Positions 26,151 to 34,963 of a DNA stretch of 64,000 nt are shown in pieces. The DNA comes from JALOLV01 sp046295175. Lineage in GTDB: Bacteria > Bacteroidota > Bacteroidia > Cytophagales > Spirosomataceae. Every line of letters begins with the position of its first letter. Positions within the stretch are counted from its first letter, which is position 1. The position numbers and the translations under genes are program-made. The stretch covers positions 186,001-250,000 of the forward strand of contig JBKBNY010000005.1 in assembly GCA_046295175.1 (NCBI GenBank), written 5' to 3'. A model generated the notes under the pieces. That model did not search any database. It saw nothing but the letters and a program-made list of their open reading frames with translations, and was not told where the DNA came from.

Positions 26151-27422
26151 TTACAGTTTCTTGAAATAATAAAACTCTTTTCCTTGTTCAAGCACCGTCA
26201 ATGGGTCTTTGTTTTGGTTTCTATCGGCTTTTGAATGCGGCAAAATCACGCCACCTTTTACCGTAAAACCGTATTTTGCCACAACCGACTTCCCATTTTT
26301 TGGATTTTTGACATTGACATCCATCACATAATTACCATCTTTCATATCGGCTTTGGTAAACATCTCTCGGTCATTAGTTCCAGCTTTGTAGGCCAGAAAC
26401 TGACAGCGTGTCCATTTACCATTACTTGGTGTAAAATCGCCCGAATTAGACGTCTGTCCGTAAGTTGCAACCAATGTGCCATTTCGAGTAATTTTGACCA
26501 ATCCCCTCATCGGAACTGTATCATCCCAATTGGTTGCACTCTTAATATCAAGGTTTCTTTCGGTCAGATAAATGCTCGGCAGTACTTCTCCGCTACGTTC
26601 ATCAAACTGAATCCTTGCCCAATCTTCCCAAGCACCTTTCAGAAAGTACAAATCTTTTACGGGTGCGTAAGCATCTGGATTGGTTTTCTTCTCAACTTGA
26701 AACGGAAATGTATAGAAATGGGATTTACCAAGATAAAATCGAACTTCGTAATTGCCTTCTTTGACATTTACCCAGAATGGAAAATAATCTCCGTTGAACT
26801 CTTCAACCAAAACCATTTTTTTGAAAGGCAGAATATAATCCTCAACTTTAAAAAACTGTTGTCCTTTCAAAACTCCCGTGGTGGCATCTACGATATCGGC
26901 TCTGACGGGTGGTCTCAAATTTTCGTAACCTTTGCTGGACGAAAGCGACGGACGATAAATGATGTCTTTGCCATCTTTGCTTTTGGTTGGTAAAAAAGCC
27001 ACATGAAGTGCCATTAGGCGGAGTTCGCCTTTGGTAATATCGAATCTGAATCTTTCGTTATCGAGCAAATCAAACCATGCAACAGCAGGTGGAAAATTTG
27101 CAGTCGAAAAATCGGGTTCAAAATTAGCGTAAACACGTTCTTCGTAAGCCTTGCGGTCAAACTCTGGGCTGTTCAACGTCGTTTTGCGGTCGAGTTCGCC
27201 CGATTTGCTTTTTGCATCTTCATTAGCCTTTGCATCGGCATTCATTCTATCGGTTCGTTGCTGGTCTTTGTTGGTTGCGTTGGGTACTCCACCACGAGAA
27301 GTGGCTTCTTTACCCGGTAATTCTTTCTTTACTTTTTCTTTGAGTTTATCGAATTGAGCAAAGGAGTTTTGGCATAAAGCCAAAAACACCAATATCAGTA
27401 ATTGAATGCCATTTTTTTTCAT
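26151..27422 (-). CDS. Exported protein of unknown function
   Basis: A 423-aa protein. ATG 27422 is chosen because it yields a direct signal peptide (LLILVFLALCQNSFAQ) and leaves a four-base gap to the upstream stop; ATG 27434 would overlap. After the signal lies a charged low-complexity linker (about 25-85, rich in Lys/Asp/Asn), then a beta-rich domain with several Trp/Tyr/Phe pairs (for example FPFWVNVKEGNYEVRFYLGKSH). I do not recognise a family. Operon partners are a lone LytTR regulator upstream and a small membrane protein downstream. Confidence 0.75.
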   Translation of the reverse strand: MKKNGIQLLILVFLALCQNSFAQFDKLKEKVKKELPGKEATSRGGVPNATNKDQQRTDRMNADAKANEDAKSKSGELDRKTTLNSPEFDRKAYEERVYANFEPDFSTANFPPAVAWFDLLDNERFRFDITKGELRLMALHVAFLPTKSKDGKDIIYRPSLSSSKGYENLRPPVRADIVDATTGVLKGQQFFKVEDYILPFKKMVLVEEFNGDYFPFWVNVKEGNYEVRFYLGKSHFYTFPFQVEKKTNPDAYAPVKDLYFLKGAWEDWARIQFDERSGEVLPSIYLTERNLDIKSATNWDDTVPMRGLVKITRNGTLVATYGQTSNSGDFTPSNGKWTRCQFLAYKAGTNDREMFTKADMKDGNYVMDVNVKNPKNGKSVVAKYGFTVKGGVILPHSKADRNQNKDPLTVLEQGKEFYYFKKL

Positions 27423-27426
27423 ATAA

Positions 27427-27759
27427 TTAAGCATTTTTTTGATGAATTAAATTTTTCAAATCTTCTCTACGCCTTCTCGAAACATTTAATTCGAGCCTGT
27501 TTTTTAGAACCACGTGTGAGAAATCGTCAATCGTCCTAAGGAGATATTTCAGATTAATCATGTTGGTCTTGTTGATTCTAAAAAAACCATACGGATAAAA
27601 ATCATTCTGTAATTTTTTAAGCGTTTTTGCCAACACAATTGTCGTTCCGTTTGCAAAATGAATTTCAGTGTAATTAATATCGGCCTTGAGCATCACCACC
27701 TCGCTTGGTGGAACGTGTTTTTTCCTGAATATTTTGACGGTTTCCATAAAAAATCTCAT
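27427..27759 (-). CDS. Stand-alone LytTR DNA-binding protein
   Basis: A 110-aa protein that is almost only a LytTR domain: VVMLKADINYTEIHFANG, then FFRINKTNMINLKYL and ELNVSRRRREDLKNL, the standard order of the family. There is no receiver domain. The first ATG (27759) overlaps the stop of the upstream lipoprotein gene by ATGA, so translation is coupled. LytTR domains bind direct repeats in promoters; the likely target is this operon or the surface genes around it (inference). Confidence 0.88.
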   Translation of the reverse strand: MRFFMETVKIFRKKHVPPSEVVMLKADINYTEIHFANGTTIVLAKTLKKLQNDFYPYGFFRINKTNMINLKYLLRTIDDFSHVVLKNRLELNVSRRRREDLKNLIHQKNA

Positions 27760-28205
27760 CTAAATTGTACTGAAAACTCTCCTTCGGTCAGGTTGTAAAC
27801 TTTTGTAGCTTGGTTAGAGCTTTTAACAGTTCCTTTAAAAGTCCCTTTTACGATTTTATCAGTTTTTTCGGTAATTGTTATCTCTGCCGAAACCCCACTT
27901 CTATCAGAGCGATTGCCAGTGCCTGCTTCGTCGGTATAAAATATAAAATTGGGATTTTCGCTTGCAGAATGTGTTCCTACGGCTTTTGCATTTGCGAGTT
28001 GCAAGTACATCGAACTTTTACTGTCAAAAATTCCGTACATATTATATTCATCAGAATTTTTTACTGCATAAGCATTTGTACCAGTGGCTTCTACGAGTTT
28101 CCCATCTACTTTTACTCTAAAAAAGAGTGCGTCTGCATCGTCTTTGTTGTTACATGCTCCCAAAAGAAAAATTGTACAGACGAATGTTAATAATTTTGTT
28201 TTCAT
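27756..28205 (-). CDS. Small lipoprotein of unknown function
   Basis: A 149-aa protein with a signal peptide and lipobox LLGAC (Cys18). The mature part starts with a charged tether NNKDDADAL and goes on to a compact beta-rich domain (FFRVKVDGKLVEA, then ISITEKTDKIVKGTFKGTV-like strands). The pattern FxVDG...GTFxGT is common among Bacteroidota lipoproteins of about 150 aa. It is translationally coupled to the LytTR gene and lies 28 bases downstream of the surface protein gene. Confidence 0.75.
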   Translation of the reverse strand: MKTKLLTFVCTIFLLGACNNKDDADALFFRVKVDGKLVEATGTNAYAVKNSDEYNMYGIFDSKSSMYLQLANAKAVGTHSASENPNFIFYTDEAGTGNRSDRSGVSAEITITEKTDKIVKGTFKGTVKSSNQATKVYNLTEGEFSVQFR

Positions 28206-28233
28206 GATTTATTGTTTAAAATTGAGTTTTCGT

Positions 28234-29493
28234 TTAATTATTTACGGTATATGAATAACTGATTTCAGCACCAACTAAAACAAGATTGAGGGAAGATGGC
28301 ATGGTTACTACCACTCTATAAAAAGTAGTGGCATTGTTTACAACCTCAGGTGTAGGAAGGATTAAACCTGAAAATAAGACACTTGAACTGGCTGATATAT
28401 TTGTAAAAGTGCTATTGGCAACATTTGAATAAGCACTTCCCGAACCAGAATTAGTCATTTTCTGTAAAGACCAACCTGTTAGGCCTAAGCCCGTTGCTGG
28501 AGATACACCATCATTATCAATATAATAAACTCTGACTTGAGTGATAGTTGCCCCATCGGGCAATGATACATTAGCATGAAATGAGCCAGTGGCCGAAGTC
28601 ATAGAGATTCCTTGACTCCCCATAGTAGATTCATTTGAAGAAATATGCGAATGAAATGCCGCAGGCCCCAATTTCAAGATTTCGTTGCGAGTAAGTGATT
28701 TCCATTCGGCAGTACCACTAATATCTGTACTCACCAAAACTTTGTTTATTGCAGCTCCATTACCTTGAAATCTTAACCTCCCACTTGTACTGAGTGCTAC
28801 ACCACCAACAGCCGAATTTGAGAAGTATCCACCCGCTCCAGTAGAATGGTCGGCTTTTCCCCACACAGCTACACCATTAGTACCAAATGCGTTTCCAAAA
28901 ACTCCTACCCCAGAGGTTTGACCAGCCTGACCAAATACCCCATAGCCACTTGAGCTACTCCCCTGAGTATAACCATATACTCCTGTACCTGTTAAAGAAA
29001 CTCCAAAAACCCCATATCCAGCACCATCATGTGTGCCTTTTACACCAACTCCGTTGTTATTCGTAGAAGAATTACTACCCCTTACTCCGACAGTTTCACC
29101 TAATGGTGCTGTCTCAAAAGCATTTCCTAAAATCCCACTTGCACCAGTAATTGCCGACATGGTCATACCTTGTATTCCAGCCGAATTGAGTCCACCTCCA
29201 GTATTCATAACTGTAAAACCAGCAGCCGAATAATTTCCACTACCATTAAAGGGTAAAGTAAAGGAACCGCCGCCACCCCCACTTGGAGCTACCTCAATCC
29301 ATCCGCTACCACTGCATACATTAGCTCGGTTGGTAGTGGTCAAGAAAACAACTCTTCCATAATCAGCGGCTGCACAAGCAGGAAGAGCTGCCACACGAGG
29401 AAGCTGCAAATTATTTGGATTAATCATGACAGATTGTGAATAAATCTCGGCCGATAAGAGAAGACTACAACCCAATAGAACAATTTTTTTCAT
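28234..29493 (-). CDS. Secreted repetitive surface protein
   Basis: A 419-aa secreted protein (signal peptide to about residue 20). Residues about 22-70 form a small module with LPRVAALPAC...VVFLTTTNRANVCSGSGWIEV, which recurs in the 671-aa protein at 32714-34729. A Gly-rich linker follows, then Gly/Val repeats such as YGVFGVSLTGTGVYGYTQG and YGVFGQAGQTSGVGVFGNAFG (about 95-230), typical of beta-structured fibre-like surface proteins. The last ~150 residues are a beta-sandwich-like domain. Likely on the cell surface; adhesion is a guess. Confidence 0.75.
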   Translation of the reverse strand: MKKIVLLGCSLLLSAEIYSQSVMINPNNLQLPRVAALPACAAADYGRVVFLTTTNRANVCSGSGWIEVAPSGGGGGSFTLPFNGSGNYSAAGFTVMNTGGGLNSAGIQGMTMSAITGASGILGNAFETAPLGETVGVRGSNSSTNNNGVGVKGTHDGAGYGVFGVSLTGTGVYGYTQGSSSSGYGVFGQAGQTSGVGVFGNAFGTNGVAVWGKADHSTGAGGYFSNSAVGGVALSTSGRLRFQGNGAAINKVLVSTDISGTAEWKSLTRNEILKLGPAAFHSHISSNESTMGSQGISMTSATGSFHANVSLPDGATITQVRVYYIDNDGVSPATGLGLTGWSLQKMTNSGSGSAYSNVANSTFTNISASSSVLFSGLILPTPEVVNNATTFYRVVVTMPSSLNLVLVGAEISYSYTVNN

Positions 29494-29501
29494 GGTCTTA
29501 A

Positions 29502-29621
29502 CTATTTTTTATTGATTGGTTCAAATGAATAAGTTTTAATGATTTTGTTGTTGATTTTATAATCAGTGCAAGCCCAGATACAGAGGATAATAAATAATAG
29601 AGCCGCTAATTTTCGCTTCAT
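29502..29621 (-). CDS. Very small lipoprotein (39 aa)
   Basis: A short frame from ATG 29621 to TAG 29502: positively charged start MKRK, hydrophobic LAALLFIIL, lipobox IWAC (Cys18), then 21 polar residues ending NKK. The stop is 8 bases before the ATG of the surface protein gene, so it would be the first gene of the operon. The lipobox position is correct for a Bacteroidota lipoprotein. No homology evidence is available; a chance frame is possible. Confidence 0.5.
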   Translation of the reverse strand: MKRKLAALLFIILCIWACTDYKINNKIIKTYSFEPINKK

Positions 29622-29827
29622 TGGGTGATGTTTTGGTTGAACAAAGTTGTATCGAAAATTTTCTGAAAATTTTTACAATTATCAAACGGTAGCATTGAGC
29701 AGGCACTTTGTATCAATTAATTATCCATCGGTTTGGGATATATATATAGATGTTATTTATGAAATTGGGTAGATTTGGAAATCTCAAAAAAAGGCTTCTA
29801 ATTTCGAGAAAAATGAGGTTGTATGCT

Positions 29828-31822
29828 ATGAAATCGAAGATTTTGATATTTGTTTTAAGTTTAAATTGTGCTTTTTCTCAAAGCCCTTTGCTCGAAAAGT
29901 ATTTAAAGAACTGTGAGAGTTTTCAGCTAACTGGGCAGATTGATTCAGTAAGAAAATACGCAATATTGGCTTTCGAGTTAGCTGGTAAAGAAAACCTGCT
30001 TAAATACCAGTCAAGAGCAGAATATTTTAGAGGAAATTCTCTTTTACGAACCTATCCAGATAGCTCGTTTAAAATATTGAATCGGGTTTACAATCAATTA
30101 ATTCAGAATGACGATTTTAAATATTTAACCTTAGCAACTAACTCTCTGGGAAATTACTATGGCAAAATTGGGCAAAACACCGAGTCAATAAAGTATTATA
30201 ACAAAGCAAGGGAGTACGCCGATAAATATTACACAAAGTTTGAAACCGAACGGTATCCGAGAATAATTGCGGTACAATATTTCAATATCGCACAAGCATA
30301 TATCGAAATGTCGGATAATAACCTTGCCTTAGAAAATATGCTAAAAGCGGCAAAAGTCGCCAACCAATACAAACTCAAACCAATAGAACTCGGTTGCCTA
30401 ATCACAATGGGGAATTTGTACGAGAAACTCGGGCAGATTGAATATGCCGAAAAAAGTTATTTGGAAGCAAAAGAATTGGCAATTGAGCTAAAAGATTTAC
30501 ATCGAACAGGCGTAGTTTACAGCAATTTAGGGTCTATTTTTAATAGTATTGCCGAAAAAAATCCAAAAAATAAATCTGCATTTGCCAGAGCCAAGAATTA
30601 TCTCGAGGAAGCACTTAAAATTGCTCGGCAACAAAACGATAACACCTCGATTTCGATAAGACTCTCTAATCTGGGAAGTTTAGAAAAACTAAGAAAAAAC
30701 TATAAAAAAGCAGAAGAATATTTATTAGAAGCTCTCAATTATGCCAATATCTCAAAATCGAAAATTAGTCAATTGGCTGTTATGGCCTCACTTTCTCAAA
30801 ATTATTTGGCCTTAGATAAAACCAAAGAAGCCATCGAAACAGCTAATCAAGCCATTGAGATAGCCAAAGAAATAAAAAATTCTGATAACCTACCAAAGCT
30901 TTACGGGATTCTTGAAAAAGCCTACACCAAAGAAAAAGATTTTGTAAAAGCCCTCGAATTCCAAAAGGCTCAAATGGAATCAAAAGATAGTTTATTCAAG
31001 ACTTCAACAACTGCCAAAATTATAGAGCTCCAAACCAAATACGAAACCGAAAAAAAACAACGAGAGATTGAATTATTGACCCTCCAAAACCAAACTAAAG
31101 AAGCCGAAATCAAACAAAAAAACTATCTTATTTTGGCGATAACGCTCGGTATTTTGATGCTTTTGGGCGGTTTCTTCTTCTGGAATCGCCAGCGAAACCT
31201 GAAAGAAAAACAACAAGCCGCCGAAATGAAGCAGCGACTTTTGAGAGCCCAACTCAATCCGCACTTTTTGTTTAATTGCCTAAACTCAATCCAACGTCTT
31301 TATGTAGATGGCAGAACCAGCCAAGCAAATGATTTTATTGCCGATTTTGCCCAATTGATGCGGGATATTCTCGAAAAAACGGGCCGAACAACAATTCCGC
31401 TTTACGAAGAAATAGATTTTATTGAGGCCTATCTTTCGCTCGAAAAAAGGCGTTTGGGCGATAAATTTGAATACGAAATAGTGATGGATGACGAAATCCG
31501 TCATAGCGATATGGAAGTCCCGTCGTTTATCGTGCAACCTTTGGCCGAAAATGCACTTCTGCACGGTGTATTACCCAAAAATCAGAAAGGTAAAATCGAA
31601 ATTTTGGTGGATAAATTGGCCGACGAAAGCCTTTCTATCACCATAAAAGACGATGGTGTAGGGTTTTATCAATCTATGCAAAAAGCGGGTAAACACACAT
31701 CGAGGGGCATGGAGCTGATACGTACAAGATTGGGCAAAAAAGGTAAAATGCTGATTGAAGAAATCAAAAACCTTAATCAAGAGATTTTGGGAACAAAAGT
31801 AATTTTACAGATTGCACCTTGA
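29828..31822 (+). CDS. TPR sensor histidine kinase, LytS/YehU type
   Basis: A 664-aa sensor. ATG 29828 gives a signal peptide (KSKILIFVLSLNCAFSQ); ATGs at 29750 and 29813 add a non-signal extension. Periplasmic TPRs (about 20-400) contain pairs such as GNLYEKLGQIEYAEKSYLEAKELA. A single membrane span ILAITLGILMLLGGFFFW lies near residue 435-455. The His_kinase (PF06580-like) domain carries the phospho-acceptor H479 in LNPHFLFNCLNSIQ, and the ATP site is seen in PLAENALLHGV and DDGVGF. It is followed 56 bases later by a LytTR response regulator, its evident partner. Confidence 0.92.
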   Translation: MKSKILIFVLSLNCAFSQSPLLEKYLKNCESFQLTGQIDSVRKYAILAFELAGKENLLKYQSRAEYFRGNSLLRTYPDSSFKILNRVYNQLIQNDDFKYLTLATNSLGNYYGKIGQNTESIKYYNKAREYADKYYTKFETERYPRIIAVQYFNIAQAYIEMSDNNLALENMLKAAKVANQYKLKPIELGCLITMGNLYEKLGQIEYAEKSYLEAKELAIELKDLHRTGVVYSNLGSIFNSIAEKNPKNKSAFARAKNYLEEALKIARQQNDNTSISIRLSNLGSLEKLRKNYKKAEEYLLEALNYANISKSKISQLAVMASLSQNYLALDKTKEAIETANQAIEIAKEIKNSDNLPKLYGILEKAYTKEKDFVKALEFQKAQMESKDSLFKTSTTAKIIELQTKYETEKKQREIELLTLQNQTKEAEIKQKNYLILAITLGILMLLGGFFFWNRQRNLKEKQQAAEMKQRLLRAQLNPHFLFNCLNSIQRLYVDGRTSQANDFIADFAQLMRDILEKTGRTTIPLYEEIDFIEAYLSLEKRRLGDKFEYEIVMDDEIRHSDMEVPSFIVQPLAENALLHGVLPKNQKGKIEILVDKLADESLSITIKDDGVGFYQSMQKAGKHTSRGMELIRTRLGKKGKMLIEEIKNLNQEILGTKVILQIAP

Positions 31823-31878
31823 TACCTGTAAATGTGTCTTTAAAAAATCAATAAAACATCAGAACATAAACTTGGGAT

Positions 31879-32622
31879 ATGCTAAAAGTCATCATCATAG
31901 ACGATGAAGAAGATGCAAGGTATCTGCTTCGTAAGGCATTAGAAGAGAATTTCAGAGATTCGGTTCAAATCGTTGGCGAAGCCGATGGCTTCAAAAAAGG
32001 TGTGGCGTTGCTCCAGAGTGTACCCTGCGATGTAGCTTTTTTGGATATAAAAATGCCCGACGGAACCGGTTTTGATATTCTGAAAACGCTCGAAGATTAC
32101 AGTTTTTCGGTGGTTTTCATTACGGCTTTTGATAGATTCGCCATCAAAGCATTTGAGTTTTCGGCAGTCGGATACTTAGTTAAACCATTCAAAACCAGCG
32201 ATTTAACAAAAACTATTGAGCGAATCATTAATCAACGAGAAAAGAATTCAAAAGAATCTGCTCCGTTCAAGATTCTACTCGAAAGTTATTCAGAGCAAAA
32301 AATCCGTAAGATAGTCGTACCAAACGCCGATGGTTTCACGGTCGTGATGCTCGAAGAGATTCTGTACATCAATTCGGTTAGGAATTACTCCGAGTTTCAT
32401 TTGGTCAATAATACACGGGTGCTTACGAGCAAGCCCCTCATCAACTACGATTCTTTGCTTTCAGAACAAGGTTTTTTCCGAATCCATCATTCGTATTTGG
32501 TCAATTTGAGCCACCTCAAAGCATTTGTTCGCTCCGAAGGTGGGGCTGTCAAGATGGCAAATGGCGACCTACTGCCAGTTTCTCGCCAGAAAAAAAGCGA
32601 ATTGATGGATAAATTTTTGTAA
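31879..32622 (+). CDS. LytTR-family response regulator
   Basis: A 247-aa protein. Receiver domain with acidic pair D8/D9, phospho-acceptor D56 in AFLDIKMPDGTGF, Thr in FITAF and Lys in YLVKPFK. C-terminal LytTR DNA-binding domain (about 145-245): ILYINSVRNYSEFHL, GFFRIHHSYLVNLSHL and LLPVSRQKKSEL. It forms a two-component pair with the TPR kinase upstream. Targets are unknown; the neighbouring surface-protein operon and the C1q-like protein gene are candidates. Confidence 0.94.
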   Translation: MLKVIIIDDEEDARYLLRKALEENFRDSVQIVGEADGFKKGVALLQSVPCDVAFLDIKMPDGTGFDILKTLEDYSFSVVFITAFDRFAIKAFEFSAVGYLVKPFKTSDLTKTIERIINQREKNSKESAPFKILLESYSEQKIRKIVVPNADGFTVVMLEEILYINSVRNYSEFHLVNNTRVLTSKPLINYDSLLSEQGFFRIHHSYLVNLSHLKAFVRSEGGAVKMANGDLLPVSRQKKSELMDKFL

Positions 32623-32713
32623 GTAATCATGTAAAATTAATCAAATACACTTTAAACTCATTTGTAATTTAGTGCTTCGGAAATCTTAAAGAATTTTACA
32701 CCACTACGTAAAA

Positions 32714-34729
32714 TCAATAAACCCTATATCCACTAAATTTCGTACAAACTTGGCGGAGTGTATGTGTAGCAGATGCACTATTTTGTCTGACCCTCACCCT
32801 GACAGTATTACCCGAGTTTAGATAAACCGTTGTGGAGCAGCTTACCAACTGCGAAGCATTGGTTGTGGCCGAGGACTGGTTCGACAAAACATTACTACTT
32901 TGGTCAATCAACTCAATCGTCAATGCTATTCCTGCCGCCGAAGTACCGATACAAGTTGAGGCATCGAAATGATAATATCCTGCTTGATTTGCCGTAAATG
33001 TATCGGTTAAGGGGTCAAATCCATTGCCAACATTTAGGCTTGTCACTCCAAAATCCACAACGGTATTGGCACTATTGGCTGCTACTGTTTGTGTTGCGGC
33101 ATTGAGTCCAACTTCAAAAATAACGTTTGTAAAATCTTCGAGTTGAACCCAATCGGTACCATTACAGACAAATGTCAGGTTTCGACCAGTATGATAAAAC
33201 ATGAATGATTTTTTGGTTGTGCCACAATCAGGAAAAGCCCCAAGTTTGGGTATTGTGATTCCAGAAGGAGTCATTTCGCCATAAGAAGGTATCGGCTGAC
33301 CTCTACAAATACCCAAGCTACAAGCGTCTCCTACGGTGTTAGGGTCGCCATCATCACAAGAATTGTTATTGTTTGCCTGAAAGCAACCCGTCTGAGGATT
33401 ACAAGCCTTTGTGGTACAAGGGTTACTATCATCAGGACAAGATGATGTATTATCTGTGCCGACGCATCCTCCATTACTACATTGGTCGTTGATTGTACAA
33501 ACATTATTATCTGTACACGTGTTCGAATTGTCATTGGTATAAACGCATCCCGTAGTCGGATTACAGCTGTCGTCGGTACAAGCATTATTATCATTGCAAA
33601 CTCTGGCAGTACCGGGTGTGCAAATACCTCCTGCACAAACGTCATTTACAGTACAAGCATTGTTATCATTACAACCTACTGTATTAGATGGATTTTCACA
33701 GACTCCGGTAGTAGCGTTACAAATATCATTGGTACAGACTAACCCGTCACTACAATTTTTTTGAGTACCAGAGCAAGTACCGTTTGAGCATACATCACCC
33801 ACAGTACAAGGGTTTAAATCATTACAAGTACTCGTATTATTTACAAGGGTACATCCAGTTTGTGCATTACAAACAGCTGTGGTACAAGCATTGTTATCTT
33901 CGGGACAGGTTACTGGGCTGCTACCAACACATACACCATTTACACAGGCATCGGTCTGAGTACAAACCGAATTATCTGAGCATGTATTTGAATTATCATT
34001 GGTATAAACACAACCAGTGGCTACATTACAGGCATCGTCGGTGCAAGGTCTATTATCATTACAAACCACTGGGGTTTGCCCTACGCAAGTTCCGCTTACA
34101 CAAACATCACCAGTTGTGCAAGCGTTACCATCATTGCAAGCTGTCCCCTCTCCAGTACACGGAACAGCCGCTACTGTACCTATGATTGTTTGGGTATGGG
34201 GTTCTTCGACTTGGGCTGCAATTTTGGGACTTTCAAATACAGAAGTGATGGTTTTAGGCTTTAAAACATCTGGGGTATATGAAAACTCACGAGGAACAGA
34301 CTTCTGGTAATATTCTTCATAAACTTTATTGATAAGTGCAAACATCTTGGCTTTGGTTTGCATACCCGCTTGTTTGAGTACCAATTCGCCATTTTCATTA
34401 AAAAATAGCAATGTTGGCAGCGAACGAATATCATATTTGGTTTTGTAAATGTTGCCTTCTTCGGTCGAATTCTGAATTTTGTAACACGCAAAACCCGCCT
34501 TTAGGGCTTTCTGAACAGCTTCGTCGGGAAGGGTCTCGTTAAAAATCTTTTGGCAGAATCCGCACCAATCGGCATAGTATAGCACAAATAAGCCTTTGTG
34601 TTCGGCTTTAGCTTTGTTTTTGGCTGCCTCAAAGTTTTCTTCAAAAACTGGATTTGAGAATTTGTCAATTGCAAAAGTAAAATGGGATAATCCAAATATT
34701 AGAAAGATGATTATAGAGAACTTTCTCAT
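32714..34729 (-). CDS. Thioredoxin-like / cysteine-rich repeat / C1q-like fusion surface protein
   Basis: A 671-aa secreted protein (signal peptide to about 20). Residues about 28-140: thioredoxin-like domain with active-site WCGFC at 55-59 and the cis-Pro in RSLPTLLFF. Residues about 190-480: more than 40 cysteines in repeats of the form CNDNNACTDDSCNPTTGCVY, like the Dictyostelium CTDC repeat. Residues about 485-535: a module TIPKLGAFPDC...FVCNGTDWVQL, also present in the protein at 28234-29493. The last ~135 residues resemble a C1q/TNF-like trimerising domain (FTANQAGYYHFDAS). All parts are in one frame. A surface or extracellular location is likely; the redox domain may help fold the repeats. 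Confidence 0.85.
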   Translation of the reverse strand: MRKFSIIIFLIFGLSHFTFAIDKFSNPVFEENFEAAKNKAKAEHKGLFVLYYADWCGFCQKIFNETLPDEAVQKALKAGFACYKIQNSTEEGNIYKTKYDIRSLPTLLFFNENGELVLKQAGMQTKAKMFALINKVYEEYYQKSVPREFSYTPDVLKPKTITSVFESPKIAAQVEEPHTQTIIGTVAAVPCTGEGTACNDGNACTTGDVCVSGTCVGQTPVVCNDNRPCTDDACNVATGCVYTNDNSNTCSDNSVCTQTDACVNGVCVGSSPVTCPEDNNACTTAVCNAQTGCTLVNNTSTCNDLNPCTVGDVCSNGTCSGTQKNCSDGLVCTNDICNATTGVCENPSNTVGCNDNNACTVNDVCAGGICTPGTARVCNDNNACTDDSCNPTTGCVYTNDNSNTCTDNNVCTINDQCSNGGCVGTDNTSSCPDDSNPCTTKACNPQTGCFQANNNNSCDDGDPNTVGDACSLGICRGQPIPSYGEMTPSGITIPKLGAFPDCGTTKKSFMFYHTGRNLTFVCNGTDWVQLEDFTNVIFEVGLNAATQTVAANSANTVVDFGVTSLNVGNGFDPLTDTFTANQAGYYHFDASTCIGTSAAGIALTIELIDQSSNVLSNQSSATTNASQLVSCSTTVYLNSGNTVRVRVRQNSASATHTLRQVCTKFSGYRVY

Positions 34730-34963
34730 GATAGAATTAGGTTATTATCGGGAATTATTGTTTATAAAATTGGTAATTATTTTGAAAATTTGCCAAAAAA
34801 CCGCACACTTTTTACTGAACGGTTTTTGAGAATCTTACCAAATCAAACTTTTAAATTTTCAGTCATCGTGCAACCTACCCGAACCGATTGTGTCTTTTCG
34901 TTGTTCTTCTGAAAATCGAATTAAACCTACGAAGAGTATCTCCGAACATCGACAATTTATCAA

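Noticed and set aside
26235..26993. 252-codon plus-strand frame opposite the exported unknown protein
   Set aside because: The minus-strand gene has signal peptide and operon context; the plus frame has neither.
33331..34185. Long open frames on both strands over the cysteine-rich repeats
   Set aside because: They are frame shadows of the low-complexity CNDNNACT-type coding repeats on the minus strand.
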